Positions 1 to 8,345 of a stretch of 64,000 nt of DNA are shown piece by piece. The DNA comes from JANXLO01 sp038231295 (GTDB taxonomy: Bacteria; Armatimonadota; Chthonomonadetes; Chthonomonadales; Chthonomonadaceae). The notes under the pieces were generated by a model. The model worked only from the letters and a program-made list of their open reading frames with translations. It was not told the origin of the DNA and ran no database searches. Both the position numbers and the translations under genes were made by a program. How positions within the stretch are numbered: position 1 is the stretch's first letter; each line of letters begins with the position of its first letter. The DNA lies in assembly GCA_038231295.1 (NCBI GenBank), contig JBBRLP010000014.1, positions 1 through 64,000 on the forward strand, in the 5' to 3' direction.

Positions 1-182
1 CACGTCTGCCGAGACGTCTTTTGTCAGGAAAAGGCGAGATTGGCGTCTGTTTGTCAGTAAAATCGACGATCAACCCGCTCTGTGGCATTCTTGGCGGACA
101 AACCAACCACGGCGACAGCCGACTTTTGAAAAAGGCTCTATTGTAGACGAATTATTCTCGATTCGCTATTGCGTTCATTTCG

Positions 183-290
183 TATAATAGCAGGTGGAGA
201 CATCCATGAAGTCCATAACGATACCATTCAACCAACATAAGGAGACATAGGAGTCAAATGCCAATTATTCACGACGTTCCACAGGCATAA
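183..290 (+). other. Weak promoter and two tiny reading frames
   Basis: A TATAAT box lies at 183-188 without a clear -35. It is followed by AGGTGGAG and a 14-codon frame (206-250), then GGAG and a 10-codon frame (258-290) that runs into the end of the RHS remnant on the other strand. The second frame may be the start of a gene cut off when the RHS fragment arrived. Nothing else is recognisable in bases 1-268. Confidence 0.2.
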
Positions 291-970
291 GGAGCATTGG
301 TGGAAAGTCTGAGCGCAATGGCGGCGATTTCGTAAGCGATGGCGTCGATGAGCAGACCTTCTTTGACCGGGTCGGAGGAAATGAACCTGCCAATGCTGGC
401 ATCGTAGTAGCGGTGACCGAGCAGTTGCAGACCACTGTCGCTGTCCGTCTGGTATTGTCCTTTGCCCACGAAACCGAACGGAGTGGGAGTTGTCCCTGTC
501 CAGCTGACCGTCATCCCGAAGCCGTCGTACAGTACCGCGTCGGTGACCGCCTAACTGCTGTTGGTTATGCCTCGCGTGCTGCCGAGGGCGTCTGCGTGGT
601 AAAACTTACTCGCGCCTCCCGTGCCAGTTGTGTGTTCGCTCAATCCCGGAGTGTAGACCGCCCGGTTGCCCTTGAGAACCGCGCTCGCCGGGGTCGTCCC
701 GTCACAGACATAGTTCGCGGTGCCGCCGCTGTCCACCTTCTGCATCCGCAGGCCGTTGCCGTTGTAGGTGAAGGAGTTCGTCGCACTGCTCGGATAGGTG
801 ATGCCGATCACCCGGTTCTCGTAGTCATACGTCAGGCTGGTCGTCGTCGCGCTCATCCCGCTTCCCACGGTGACGGAGGTGCAGTTTCCATTGCTGTCGT
901 AGGCGTAACTCTTGCTTCCCGCTGTCAGGAGTTGGTCGTGGGTGCCATAGGTGCAGGAGATGGAGACAGG
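269..970 (-). pseudogene. RHS repeat core fragment with in-frame stop
   Basis: Reading from 970 down, the frame encodes YD-repeat text (YAYDSNGN, LTYDYENRV) and then the RHS-associated core (HADALGSTRGIT, GLQLLGHRYYD, GRFISSDPV). An in-frame TAG at 551-553 falls inside the conserved core, where the family normally has Gln (NSS-Q-AVTDAVLYDGFG). A single C-to-T change of CAG explains it, and the frame continues intact after the stop. RHS similarity ends abruptly after the DPVKEG segment near 355, so the usual YAYCDNNPL and toxin tip are missing. The upstream thousands of bases of a normal RHS gene are also missing: the fragment begins directly after the stop codon of the 66-aa membrane protein, in the same frame. 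It has no start signal of its own. This is a dead, doubly truncated fragment left by recombination, not a working toxin or polysaccharide-binding protein. Confidence 0.88.
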
Positions 971-1171
971 TCAGGGCAGGTAGCGGTCGAAGAAGAAGGT
1001 GTCGTAGAGGAGTTTGCCGAGGGAGATGACGAAGGCGAAGGCGACGAGGGCGTTCTTATAGTGCAGGATGTCCCCGGAATCGGCATCGGGGATGGCGACG
1101 AGAACCCCGGCGACCACGCAGAGAGAGGCCAATCGCCGAAAGAAGCGTGTCCACTGTTTGCTGAGCATCAT
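971..1171 (-). CDS. Small two-helix membrane protein
   Basis: A 66-residue protein with a basic N-terminus (SKQWTRFFRR) and two hydrophobic segments at about residues 15-30 and 42-58, so probably an inner-membrane hairpin. The start has tandem ATGs preceded by GAGGGCAGG. It lies 17 bp after the ABC ATPase gene on the same strand and looks like the last gene of the efflux operon. Its TGA at 971-973 is followed at once, in frame, by the RHS remnant, so its own C-terminus may have been altered by that junction. I do not recognise a family. It could be an accessory subunit of the transporter or an unrelated passenger. Confidence 0.6.
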   Translation of the reverse strand: MMLSKQWTRFFRRLASLCVVAGVLVAIPDADSGDILHYKNALVAFAFVISLGKLLYDTFFFDRYLP

Positions 1172-1188
1172 CCTGCCCTCGCTTTCGC

Positions 1189-1932
1189 CTAGACCATCTC
1201 TTCGATAGGAGTGCCGAGCTTCGCCAGTTCTTCCACCGCGTCGCGGGGCTTTTCGACGGCCTGATCGGAGATCACTCTGCCGTCTTTGAAGCGGATGATG
1301 CGGCTGGCGTGTTCTGCGATGTCCTGTTCATGGGTTACGATAACGACTGTCTTTCCGTTCCGGTTCAGCCCCTGGAAAATCTCCATGATCTCCTCGCCGG
1401 TGCGGGTATCGAGGTTGCCGGTCGGTTCGTCGCCGAAAATGATAGGCGGGTCGTTGACCAGGGCGCGGGCTATCGCGACACGCTGCTGCTGACCGCCGGA
1501 GAGTTCGTTCGGCTTGTGATCCAGACGGTCTCCGAGGCCCACCTTCTCCAGACAGAGCTTCGCGACCTGCTCCCGGTTTTTGGCGTTGCTGTAGAGCATC
1601 GGCAGTTCGACGTTGCGGATGGCGCTCGTGCGGGCCAGCAGATTGAAGGTCTGGAAGACGAAGCCGATTTTGCGGTTGCGGATTTCGGCCAGTTGGTTGT
1701 CGTTCAGGCGAGCGACCTCGATGCCGTCCAGCAGATAGGAGCCTTTCGAGGGTTTGTCCAGACACCCGATCAGGTTCATATAGGTGGACTTGCCGGAGCC
1801 GGACGGCCCCATGATCGCCACGAACTCGCCGCGATTAATCGTCAGCGAGACGCCACGCAGCGCCCGCACCTCCATCTTCCCCATCTTGTAAATCTTGTGG
1901 ACATCGGATGTCTCAATCAACGCTTCCGCCAT
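1189..1932 (-). CDS. MacB/LolD-type ABC transporter ATPase
   Basis: This 247-residue protein is the ATP-hydrolysing subunit for the permease encoded upstream. It shows Walker A GPSGSGKST, the Q-loop FVFQTFNLL, the signature LSGGQQQRVAIARAL, Walker B IIFGDEPTGNLD and the H-loop VIVTHE, in the order and length typical of the LolD/FtsE/MacB class. The residue after Walker A is Tyr (KSTYMN) where Leu is usual. Unlike classical MacB, the ATPase is not fused to the permease; split forms are common in other phyla. The order TolC-like, membrane-fusion protein, permease, exported protein, ATPase argues for one tripartite efflux machine spanning both membranes. The start is supported by a purine-rich GAGAGGG stretch. 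Confidence 0.93.
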   Translation of the reverse strand: MAEALIETSDVHKIYKMGKMEVRALRGVSLTINRGEFVAIMGPSGSGKSTYMNLIGCLDKPSKGSYLLDGIEVARLNDNQLAEIRNRKIGFVFQTFNLLARTSAIRNVELPMLYSNAKNREQVAKLCLEKVGLGDRLDHKPNELSGGQQQRVAIARALVNDPPIIFGDEPTGNLDTRTGEEIMEIFQGLNRNGKTVVIVTHEQDIAEHASRIIRFKDGRVISDQAVEKPRDAVEELAKLGTPIEEMV

Positions 1933-2005
1933 AGCCGCCCTCTCTCTTCGGAGGGACAGAGGAACGCGACAGCTTCTCGCGCCCCTCTGCCACAGGAATC
2001 ATCGC

Positions 2006-2626
2006 TTACTTCTTCGCCTGGAGTTCCGCCGTAAAATCTTCCAGACTCTTCTTCATACGCGGACGCATCTGCTCGAACGGCAGCGTGTCCGGGTTCAGAG
2101 GATTGTAGCCGCCTTTGGGAGGATCAGGAATTTTCGGCATTCCCCCGCCCGGTGCGCCACCCGGACGCGCCCCGCCGCCACCGGGAGCGCCGCCGCCCGG
2201 ACGACCGCCCCCCGCTCCCCCGCCACCGCCGCGCCGACCAAAAGGCGACTCGATGGTCGTCATCTTCTTCACCTGCTTATCGGTGAGGAGACCAGTGATT
2301 GACTTCGCAACGCTCTTCGCCTGATCGTCCGACATCTCCGGCTTGGTGCGCCAGGGCTTGATAATCCCGAGCAGTTTCGTCGCCTGCGGCTTGTTCAGTT
2401 CATAACCCGGCATCTTGTCGAGCTGCTCGACCTGATACATCAGGGTTCCCATGCTGCTGATTCCCTTGTGCGCTTCCGACCACTTCTGCCAGGCTTTGAT
2501 TTTCGCCTGGATTTCCGGGGGCATCTGGAATCCACCGCCCGGCCCGCCCTGCGCCTGCGCGTGAGGTGCGCTCATTCCCAGCCCCATCATGAGTGCGGCG
2601 GCTGAAACTACTGTTCGCCAGTTCAT
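2006..2626 (-). CDS. Gly-rich exported protein of the efflux operon
   Basis: The ATG at 2626 follows AAGGAG with good spacing and opens a clear signal peptide (basic start, hydrophobic stretch, APHAQAQ cleavage region), giving 206 residues. After a helical segment (about 30-120, with a PPEIQAKIKAWQKWSEAHKG stretch) comes a low-complexity block at about residues 135-170 built of Gly, Pro, Ala and Arg. The protein ends in a charged helix. The longer frame upstream of 2626 overlaps the permease gene and lacks a start signal, so I reject it. No named domain is recognisable. Its place between permease and ATPase suggests a periplasmic helper of this transporter, but that is inferred from position only. 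Confidence 0.75.
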   Translation of the reverse strand: MNWRTVVSAAALMMGLGMSAPHAQAQGGPGGGFQMPPEIQAKIKAWQKWSEAHKGISSMGTLMYQVEQLDKMPGYELNKPQATKLLGIIKPWRTKPEMSDDQAKSVAKSITGLLTDKQVKKMTTIESPFGRRGGGGGAGGGRPGGGAPGGGGARPGGAPGGGMPKIPDPPKGGYNPLNPDTLPFEQMRPRMKKSLEDFTAELQAKK

Positions 2627-2727
2627 ACTGCATTCTCCTTCTGTGTGAGCGGACCGCCGATAATAGAAGTGCGAGCGCGGCAGGCAGTCCGTTCGCCGAC
2701 GCTCTCGATGATAAAGGGGCCGCGTGG

Positions 2728-3939
2728 CTACTCGTAGCGCAGCGCCTCGATAGGGTTGAGTTTCGAGGCTTTGAGGGCCGGATAGTAGCCGAAGAAAATC
2801 CCGACCAGCGCTGAGAAGCCGAAAGCAATGAACGTTGGCGCCATCGAAAGGCTCGTCTCCCACTGCGGCTTGAGCCAGGGCAGGCCATAGAGCGTGAACA
2901 GTACGCCCAGCAGCACACCAATCATTCCCCCGGTCAGCGAGAGGAACAACGCCTCCATGAGGAATTGCAGCAGAATATCCCGCCGCTTCGCCCCGATGGC
3001 CTTCCGAACGCCGATTTCGCGTGTGCGCTCCGTCACGGAGACCAGCATGATGTTCATAATGCCGATACCGCCGACTACCAGCGCCACCGCCGCGAGACAG
3101 TTGATAAGCTGCTCGAAGTCGGCGGCCTGCTCGTTGCTGGTCTGTGAGGCCGTTCCCGCGTTGAAGATGATGAAGTCGTTGGCCTTGCCGGAACCGAGTT
3201 TGTGCCGTTTCCGCAGTACCTCCGACGCCTCGTCCTGCGCCTTCTGCATCAGGGCTTCGCTGCGTCCCTGAAGGCTCATCCCGCTGATGACGTTCTCCGA
3301 GCCGAACAGACGGCGCAGGGCCGTGTTGATCGGGACGTAGATGCGGTCGTCCTCGTTGATGAAGCCGCCGCCCCCACGCTCCGCGAACACGCCGAGTACG
3401 AGGAAACTCTGCCCCTTGATATAGATGCGATGCCCGATGGCCGGGCCGCTGTCGAACAGGTCTTTATACGCCTGCCATCCGAGCATACAGACCAGCCGCT
3501 TCGCTTTCGTGTCCGCCTCCGTAAAGAAGTGGCCTTCGCGGTACTTGAAGTGGCGGATGACCGGGAAGTCCGGGCCACAGCCATAGACGGTCGTGCTGGT
3601 GTTGCGGTTACCGTTCTTGACCTGGAGCATACTGCCCTTCTCCGCCGAAACGCGGATGATGGAGGGGCAGCCGCGCAGCACCGCAGGCGCATCGTCCAGT
3701 TTGAGCGTAGAGACCGAGCCGAAACTGATGCCGCCCTTGCTCTGCCGTCCGGGAAAGACTGAGAGCGTGGTCGTGCCGAGGTTCTGGAAGCGGCGTATCG
3801 CCGCATCCCGCGACCCCTGCCCGAGCGCCACCGCGACGATGACCGCTCCCACGCCGAAGATAACGCCCAGCATGGTCAGGAACGAGCGGAGTTTGTTGGA
3901 AGTCAGGCCCCGAAAGGCCGAAGTCAAGCCGACGAACAT
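2728..3939 (-). CDS. MacB-type ABC transporter permease
   Basis: A 403-residue FtsX/MacB-like permease. An N-terminal transmembrane helix (TMLGVIFGVGAVIVAVA) is followed by a large periplasmic MacB_PCD domain (about 45-260). Three C-terminal helices then carry the family motif GGIGIMNIMLVSVTERTREI followed by GVRKAIGA. The C-terminal NPIEALRYE is also typical. The start at 3939 is set by AAAGGAG seven bases upstream. It lies 31 bp downstream of the membrane-fusion gene. In this family the permease transmits ATP-driven movements to the periplasmic domain and pushes substrate into the TolC channel. Substrates known for relatives are macrolides, peptides and lipoproteins; the substrate here cannot be told. 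Confidence 0.93.
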   Translation of the reverse strand: MFVGLTSAFRGLTSNKLRSFLTMLGVIFGVGAVIVAVALGQGSRDAAIRRFQNLGTTTLSVFPGRQSKGGISFGSVSTLKLDDAPAVLRGCPSIIRVSAEKGSMLQVKNGNRNTSTTVYGCGPDFPVIRHFKYREGHFFTEADTKAKRLVCMLGWQAYKDLFDSGPAIGHRIYIKGQSFLVLGVFAERGGGGFINEDDRIYVPINTALRRLFGSENVISGMSLQGRSEALMQKAQDEASEVLRKRHKLGSGKANDFIIFNAGTASQTSNEQAADFEQLINCLAAVALVVGGIGIMNIMLVSVTERTREIGVRKAIGAKRRDILLQFLMEALFLSLTGGMIGVLLGVLFTLYGLPWLKPQWETSLSMAPTFIAFGFSALVGIFFGYYPALKASKLNPIEALRYE

Positions 3940-3970
3940 GAGAGTCTCCTTTCCTCCTTTCGGTGCAGCG

Positions 3971-5791
3971 TTAGCGTCGGCCCGGCCCCGGCGAACTCCT
4001 GCCAAAGCCTCCCGCGCTCGGCGCGGCTGCGCTTGTGCTGGGTTCGATAGTCTGCGTAACGATCTTCTCGCCCTCTTTCAGTCCGGTCTTGATTTCGGTC
4101 GAATCGTTCCCTTCCAGACCGATCTCAACCGGCTTCTTGGTGATCTTGACATTGATGAAAAGCGAAGGGTCAGCGGGCGAGTCTTTCTCCGGCGGCGCGG
4201 GTGTGCCGCCCTGCGCGACTTCCACATAGCGGCTGCCGTCCGTTTCGGATTTCAGGGCCTCGTTCGGAACGCTCACGACGTCTTCTTTGCGGTCAATGAT
4301 GAACTCGCAGGTCGCGTTCATACCGGGTTTGAGCAGCCGAAACTTCGCATCGGAGTTGTCTACTTCGACGCGCACATGGACGGTCGTGACGTTCTGGTCA
4401 ATGACCGCCTGCGGCTGAACTTTGATGACCTTGCCCTCGAAGGGAACCGTCGGATAGGCGTCGAAAGTGACGTCCACTTTCTGTTCGGTATCTACGTTGG
4501 CGACATCGGTCTCATCCACCTGTACGTCCACATACATCCGGGAGATGTCGCCGAGCTGGACAATGCTGGTTCCGGTCGAGTTGAAGGAGATACCGGAGGT
4601 GATCAGGGTTCCCTGCTCGACATACTTCTTGAGGATAATGCCCTCTGCCGGAGCCTGCACCTGAGTCTCGTTCAACTGGACGCGGGCATTGACGAGTTTC
4701 GCCATTGCCGACGCTCCGGAGGCTTTCGCCTGGGCGATCTGGGTCTGGCGGATGGAGTCGTTCAAGCGGTCGTCCTTCGCCTGTTTCAGTTTGATCTCTG
4801 AGTTTTTGATATCGGCGATAGCCTGCTGCCACTGCGCGTAGGCGACAGCGGCGTCCTGTTCGCGCAGAGGAATCTGAACGCGGTTCGCCTGGGCACTGCG
4901 GAAAGCGGCCCGAGTCTGCGCGACTTTCGCCTTCTCCGCTTTCAGATCGGCATCGAGTTCCGCATCCATCGTTTGGACTTTGGCCTTCGCACTGTTCACC
5001 TGTGCGATGGCGACATCGTAGTTGGCCTGGGCCTGATCTACCTGGGACTGCGCGATAAAGCCTTTCTTCAGCAGAGCATTTTGTCGCGCCAACTGCGCTT
5101 GCGTATTGGCGGCATTGGCCTGCGCCTGTTTAAGGGCCGCGTCGGCGTTCGCTCTATCCTGGGGATGCGTGGCGGCCTCCATCTGCTTGAGCCGCTGCTC
5201 TTCGGCATCCAGGGTGGCCTGCGCGTTGTCTACGGCGGTGGAGGTGAGGTCCTTCTGCGCGTCTGCCTGCGCTTTCGCCGCGTCGTACCGCGCCTTCGCC
5301 GCCCGCTCCGCCGCTTTCGTCGAGTTAAGGCTGGACTCCGCAGTCGCAATGGCGTTCTTGCTCTGATCTTGGGTCAGATTGAAATTCGCCATCGTTTCCT
5401 GCACACGCGCCCGGTTCGCCGTGATGTCCGCCTGCGCTGAGTCGAACGTCTGCCGGGTGTCCGTCTGATCAATCTGGACGATCAGTTGTCCTTTTTTGAC
5501 CCGGCTACCCTCTTCGAGCGGCTGATGCTGCTTTTTGGGGTCGTCGCTGTAGAGGTCCGGCCCGTAATCCAGCACCCGGCCTCCCGCACGGCTCTTGATG
5601 TCTACCGTCGTCCAGGGGGTCAGCGTACCCGTCGCCGAAACGGTCTTCTTGACCAGTCCGGTAGAGACCGCCGCAATACGATACTGATTTTGACCGGCGG
5701 TGGCCGTCGTTTTGAGACTCTTGGAGATCAACAGTCCGCCAACAACCAGCAGTGCGATCACGATGATACTGACGAAGATGCGTTTGAACAT
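3971..5791 (-). CDS. HlyD/MacA-type membrane-fusion protein
   Basis: This periplasmic adaptor of about 606 residues links the inner-membrane permease with the TolC-like channel. It has one N-terminal membrane anchor (MFKRIFVSIIVIALLVVGG), a split biotinyl-lipoyl half (ATGTLTPWTTVDIKSRAGG), then an exceptionally long coiled-coil hairpin rich in Ala, Gln and Lys (about residues 115-375). The second lipoyl half (VQAPAEGIILKKYVEQGTLI), a beta-barrel (DVTFDAYP..PFEGKVIKVQP) and a membrane-proximal domain follow. MacA is usually near 370 residues, so the extra length lies mainly in the coiled coil and a Pro/Asp-rich insertion near 545. The start at 5791 is preferred over upstream frame because of AAGGAA. 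The C-terminal tail is Ser/Gly/Pro-rich. Confidence 0.93.
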   Translation of the reverse strand: MFKRIFVSIIVIALLVVGGLLISKSLKTTATAGQNQYRIAAVSTGLVKKTVSATGTLTPWTTVDIKSRAGGRVLDYGPDLYSDDPKKQHQPLEEGSRVKKGQLIVQIDQTDTRQTFDSAQADITANRARVQETMANFNLTQDQSKNAIATAESSLNSTKAAERAAKARYDAAKAQADAQKDLTSTAVDNAQATLDAEEQRLKQMEAATHPQDRANADAALKQAQANAANTQAQLARQNALLKKGFIAQSQVDQAQANYDVAIAQVNSAKAKVQTMDAELDADLKAEKAKVAQTRAAFRSAQANRVQIPLREQDAAVAYAQWQQAIADIKNSEIKLKQAKDDRLNDSIRQTQIAQAKASGASAMAKLVNARVQLNETQVQAPAEGIILKKYVEQGTLITSGISFNSTGTSIVQLGDISRMYVDVQVDETDVANVDTEQKVDVTFDAYPTVPFEGKVIKVQPQAVIDQNVTTVHVRVEVDNSDAKFRLLKPGMNATCEFIIDRKEDVVSVPNEALKSETDGSRYVEVAQGGTPAPPEKDSPADPSLFINVKITKKPVEIGLEGNDSTEIKTGLKEGEKIVTQTIEPSTSAAAPSAGGFGRSSPGPGRR

Positions 5792-5880
5792 CGCTGTTTC
5801 CTTCCGTTCGACGAAGCGAGACAAAGCGTGAATGCGGAGCGGCTACGAACTCTCTCGGCGCAGGCGGCGAGCCAGAGTCA

Positions 5881-7419
5881 TTACCGAGGCTGAAGCGCAG
5901 GCGGCTTCGCACCAGGGACTTTCGGCAGGAAGACGGGGTCGTTGACGCCGATGGCCCGCTTCAACTGCGAGTCGGAGATATAGTAGTCGTAGATAGCCTG
6001 AACCAGCGAGACTTTCGCGTTGACCAGTTGATTCTCCGCCAGCGTGACTTCGGGAATGTTGACAAGCTGGTTCTGCTGCTTCTCGAGGGCTACCTTGTAG
6101 TTCTGGTCTGCGGCGGCCACAGCAAGCTGCGCGGATTTGATGCGCTGTTTGTCCTGTTCGCGGTTGACGTAGGACTGCTCCACGCTGAAACGCACATTCT
6201 GCTCCAGCGCATCCAGGGAACGTTTGTCCTGTTCGAGTCCGGCTTTGCTCTCGCGGACGGCGGCTCTCGTGTTGCCGCCATCAAACAGAGGATAGGTGAG
6301 CGAGACGAAAAAGGTGCGCTCCTCGCCCGCATTCGGGTCGAGCGCATAGCCTTCCGTAATATCGGCATTGACGGAAACGCCAGCGTTGATATTGGCGACA
6401 CGGACGTTGTAGCCCTGTGCGTTGACCAGCTCCTGCTGCTGCTTGATATCGAGGCGGTTGGCATAGGCGAGACGGACATAGGGTTCGAGGCCAATCGTGT
6501 CTGGCGCGGTATCGGGGGTCGGAACCGATTCGTCAGGCAGAACGACAGGCTGCGAGGAGACAACCCCCATGGAATTCTTGAGAGATGCCTGCGAAACGCC
6601 ATAGTTGGCCTGCGCGACAAAGACCTGGGTGCGGGCGTTGGCGTAGTCGGCTTCTGCCTGAAGCACATCAGACTGCGCCGCGCTGCCAACATCCGCTTGC
6701 GCCTGAATCACGTCGCGGGTGACCTTCGCGCGGTCCGCATTGTCCTGCGTCTCTTTGACCAGTTCCCGATCCCGCAGAAGGTTGTAGTAGTCCTGCGTCA
6801 CGGAGAGAACGACGGATTGCCGCTGATTGGCAAGGCCGTATTCGGAACCGAACGCGCTGCGCCGCGCCAGACCGACATTCGCCTCCCGTTTGCCGCTGTC
6901 ATAGAGAAGCTGACGCGCCGCGATGAGATCGGTGCGGGTCTCCGAACTGACGCTGCCCCGCGAGGTCGCTCCCGTCGCCGGGTTGAAGCGCACACCGGGC
7001 GCAAGGTTCGTCTGGTATTGAAAGCTGGGGGTCACCTGCGGATAGTACTGCGACCGCGCCTGGGTCACACGGGCGTTGGCGGCATCAATCTGCGCCTGCG
7101 CGATGGCGATGGTGTCCTGTCGCGCAAGACCGATGCGAATCGCACGATCCAGCGTCAGTGGCTTGCTTATATCCGTATCTACCGGGCTGCCGATGGTTGG
7201 ATTACGCGGCAGCCCGTAGCGACGGGCGGCAGGGTTCATATCCGTCGTACTGTTCCCGGCAGGGGTCTGCATCGCCGTGTTCTGCTTCGGGGCAGGCATG
7301 GGAGCAGGTTTGACTGTGGGAGCCGCGGCCGTCTGCTGCGCTCTCGTCCCTGCGCCTGTCAGTCCCAGGGTGAGGACAGGCAGGGTGGTCAACGCGCAGC
7401 GGCGGAGGGATCGTATCAT
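5881..7419 (-). CDS. TolC-like outer-membrane efflux channel
   Basis: This 512-residue protein has a signal peptide (ALTTLPVLTLGLTGAGTRAQ), a Pro/Ala-rich spacer to about residue 60, then two outer-membrane efflux protein (OEP) repeats. These are rich in heptad Ala/Gln patterns typical of TolC barrels and helical tunnels (RIGLARQDTIAIAQAQIDAANARV; a second repeat near residue 320). The start at 7419 follows AAGGAA with eight bases; an upstream in-frame GTG overlaps that site. It is the second gene of the operon, 37 bp after the MarR regulator, and provides the outer-membrane exit duct for the MacAB-like pump. Its presence is good evidence for a second membrane in this organism. Confidence 0.93.
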   Translation of the reverse strand: MIRSLRRCALTTLPVLTLGLTGAGTRAQQTAAAPTVKPAPMPAPKQNTAMQTPAGNSTTDMNPAARRYGLPRNPTIGSPVDTDISKPLTLDRAIRIGLARQDTIAIAQAQIDAANARVTQARSQYYPQVTPSFQYQTNLAPGVRFNPATGATSRGSVSSETRTDLIAARQLLYDSGKREANVGLARRSAFGSEYGLANQRQSVVLSVTQDYYNLLRDRELVKETQDNADRAKVTRDVIQAQADVGSAAQSDVLQAEADYANARTQVFVAQANYGVSQASLKNSMGVVSSQPVVLPDESVPTPDTAPDTIGLEPYVRLAYANRLDIKQQQELVNAQGYNVRVANINAGVSVNADITEGYALDPNAGEERTFFVSLTYPLFDGGNTRAAVRESKAGLEQDKRSLDALEQNVRFSVEQSYVNREQDKQRIKSAQLAVAAADQNYKVALEKQQNQLVNIPEVTLAENQLVNAKVSLVQAIYDYYISDSQLKRAIGVNDPVFLPKVPGAKPPALQPR

Positions 7420-7456
7420 GGAATTCGTTCCTTTCACTATCGTACTCGAAGCCGCG

Positions 7457-8098
7457 TCAACGCCCGCGTACTCGGCGGGTCATCAGGTCAACGGGCTGTG
7501 TCTGGTCTGGTTCCGAGAGATTTTCTTCGCGTTCCCCTGGAAAGGGGTCATGCAGAGGCCGAACCGGACGGCCCTCTTCGGCCCGGATTCTTTCGCCCAG
7601 GTCACCGAGAAGGTGAAGAGCGTTGATCACATTTTCCTGCTCCTCGGGTTCGCACAGTTCCCACACTTTACGGAGCGCCGCCTTCCGGGTCGCATCTGCC
7701 TGCCCGACGATACTCTGTCCGTGTAAACTGGTGTGCAGCCGAACGACCCGACGGTCATTCTCGTCGGTTCGCCGCTCGACGAATCCGCGCCGAACCAACC
7801 GCTCGGCGAGTTGCGTTACGGTAGACTGAGTCACATTCAGCCGCTCGCTGAAATCTTTCATAGTAGCATCCGGGCCATAGTAGACCGCCATCAGCAGGCG
7901 CAGTTGGGCAAGCGGCAGGGCGTCCAGTTCCGGGAGAGGTTTGTCTTCAAACACCAGGGCGTGCATGACTCGAAAAAGCGCCCGTCCCAGAGGCGGCTCG
8001 ACGGCCTGCTTACCGGCGTCGGTGTGCCTCTCTTCCATGGCCCTTTCCAGAGCATGGAGATTATGGGAATCGGTTTGTATGTCCTGATATTTCGGCAT
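7457..8098 (-). CDS. MarR-family transcriptional regulator
   Basis: A 213-residue winged-helix regulator with the MarR core: dimer helices, then LAQLRLLMAVYYGPDATMKDFSERLNVTQSTVTQLAERLVRRGFVERRTDENDRRVVRLH, the recognition helix and DxRxxxxxLT-like wing. I place the start at 8098 (MPKYQDI) and not further upstream, because a near-perfect promoter occupies the upstream frame, with its -10 only seven bases before the ATG. The mRNA is then leaderless or nearly so. As the first gene of the efflux operon it probably represses itself and the pump and is released by a toxic ligand, the usual MarR logic. The C-terminal 45 residues are charged and of unknown role. Confidence 0.93.
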   Translation of the reverse strand: MPKYQDIQTDSHNLHALERAMEERHTDAGKQAVEPPLGRALFRVMHALVFEDKPLPELDALPLAQLRLLMAVYYGPDATMKDFSERLNVTQSTVTQLAERLVRRGFVERRTDENDRRVVRLHTSLHGQSIVGQADATRKAALRKVWELCEPEEQENVINALHLLGDLGERIRAEEGRPVRPLHDPFPGEREENLSEPDQTQPVDLMTRRVRGR

Positions 8099-8105
8099 AG
8101 CGTAT

Positions 8106-8134
8106 AGTTTACACAAACGAACTAATTTTGTCAA
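8106..8134 (-). promoter_or_regulatory. Promoter and possible MarR operator of the efflux operon
   Basis: TTGACA at 8134-8129, a 17-base spacer, and TAAACT at 8111-8106 make a strong sigma-70 promoter. The expected start point falls at about 8099-8100, one or two bases before the ATG at 8098. TAGTT and AACTA half-sites flank ten bases across the spacer and -10, a plausible MarR dimer site. No other promoter is seen before the TolC-like gene. Confidence 0.75.
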
Positions 8135-8204
8135 GAGAGGGCGCAACGATTCTTTTGCTGTCTCTCTGGATGGACGAACGAAGGAGCGATGAGTATTCAC
8201 GGAT

Positions 8205-8248
8205 TTAGAAAGAACCTTACACTGGAGAGGCTTCTTTCCAGTGTAAGG
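8205..8248 (-). terminator. Terminator after the SGNH hydrolase gene
   Basis: A perfect 12-bp stem (8215-8226 with 8237-8248, ten-base loop) is followed on the minus strand by TTCTTTCT. It lies about 100 bp past the stop of the hydrolase gene and just before the MarR promoter, so it separates the two operons. Nothing else is seen in 8249-8345. Confidence 0.7.
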
Positions 8249-8345
8249 CCCTTTCGCGGAGCTAGCAGCCGGGCTGTGAACGCCCAGTATGGGAGGTGTT
8301 CCACCAACATTCTGCGGGCGGAAGACGTGGTTACCTGACTCGCCT

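Noticed and set aside
269..970. Functional RHS toxin
   Set aside because: No signal peptide, no start, an in-frame stop in the core and no variable toxin tip or immunity gene.
413..1192. A 259-codon plus-strand frame across the RHS remnant and small membrane gene
   Set aside because: It runs opposite to recognisable RHS text, has no domain and no ribosome site; it is an antisense artefact of GC-rich codon bias.
8099..8200. An N-terminal extension of the MarR gene to the ATG at 8200
   Set aside because: The extension would read through a TTGACA-17-TAAACT promoter, has no ribosome site and does not match the family.
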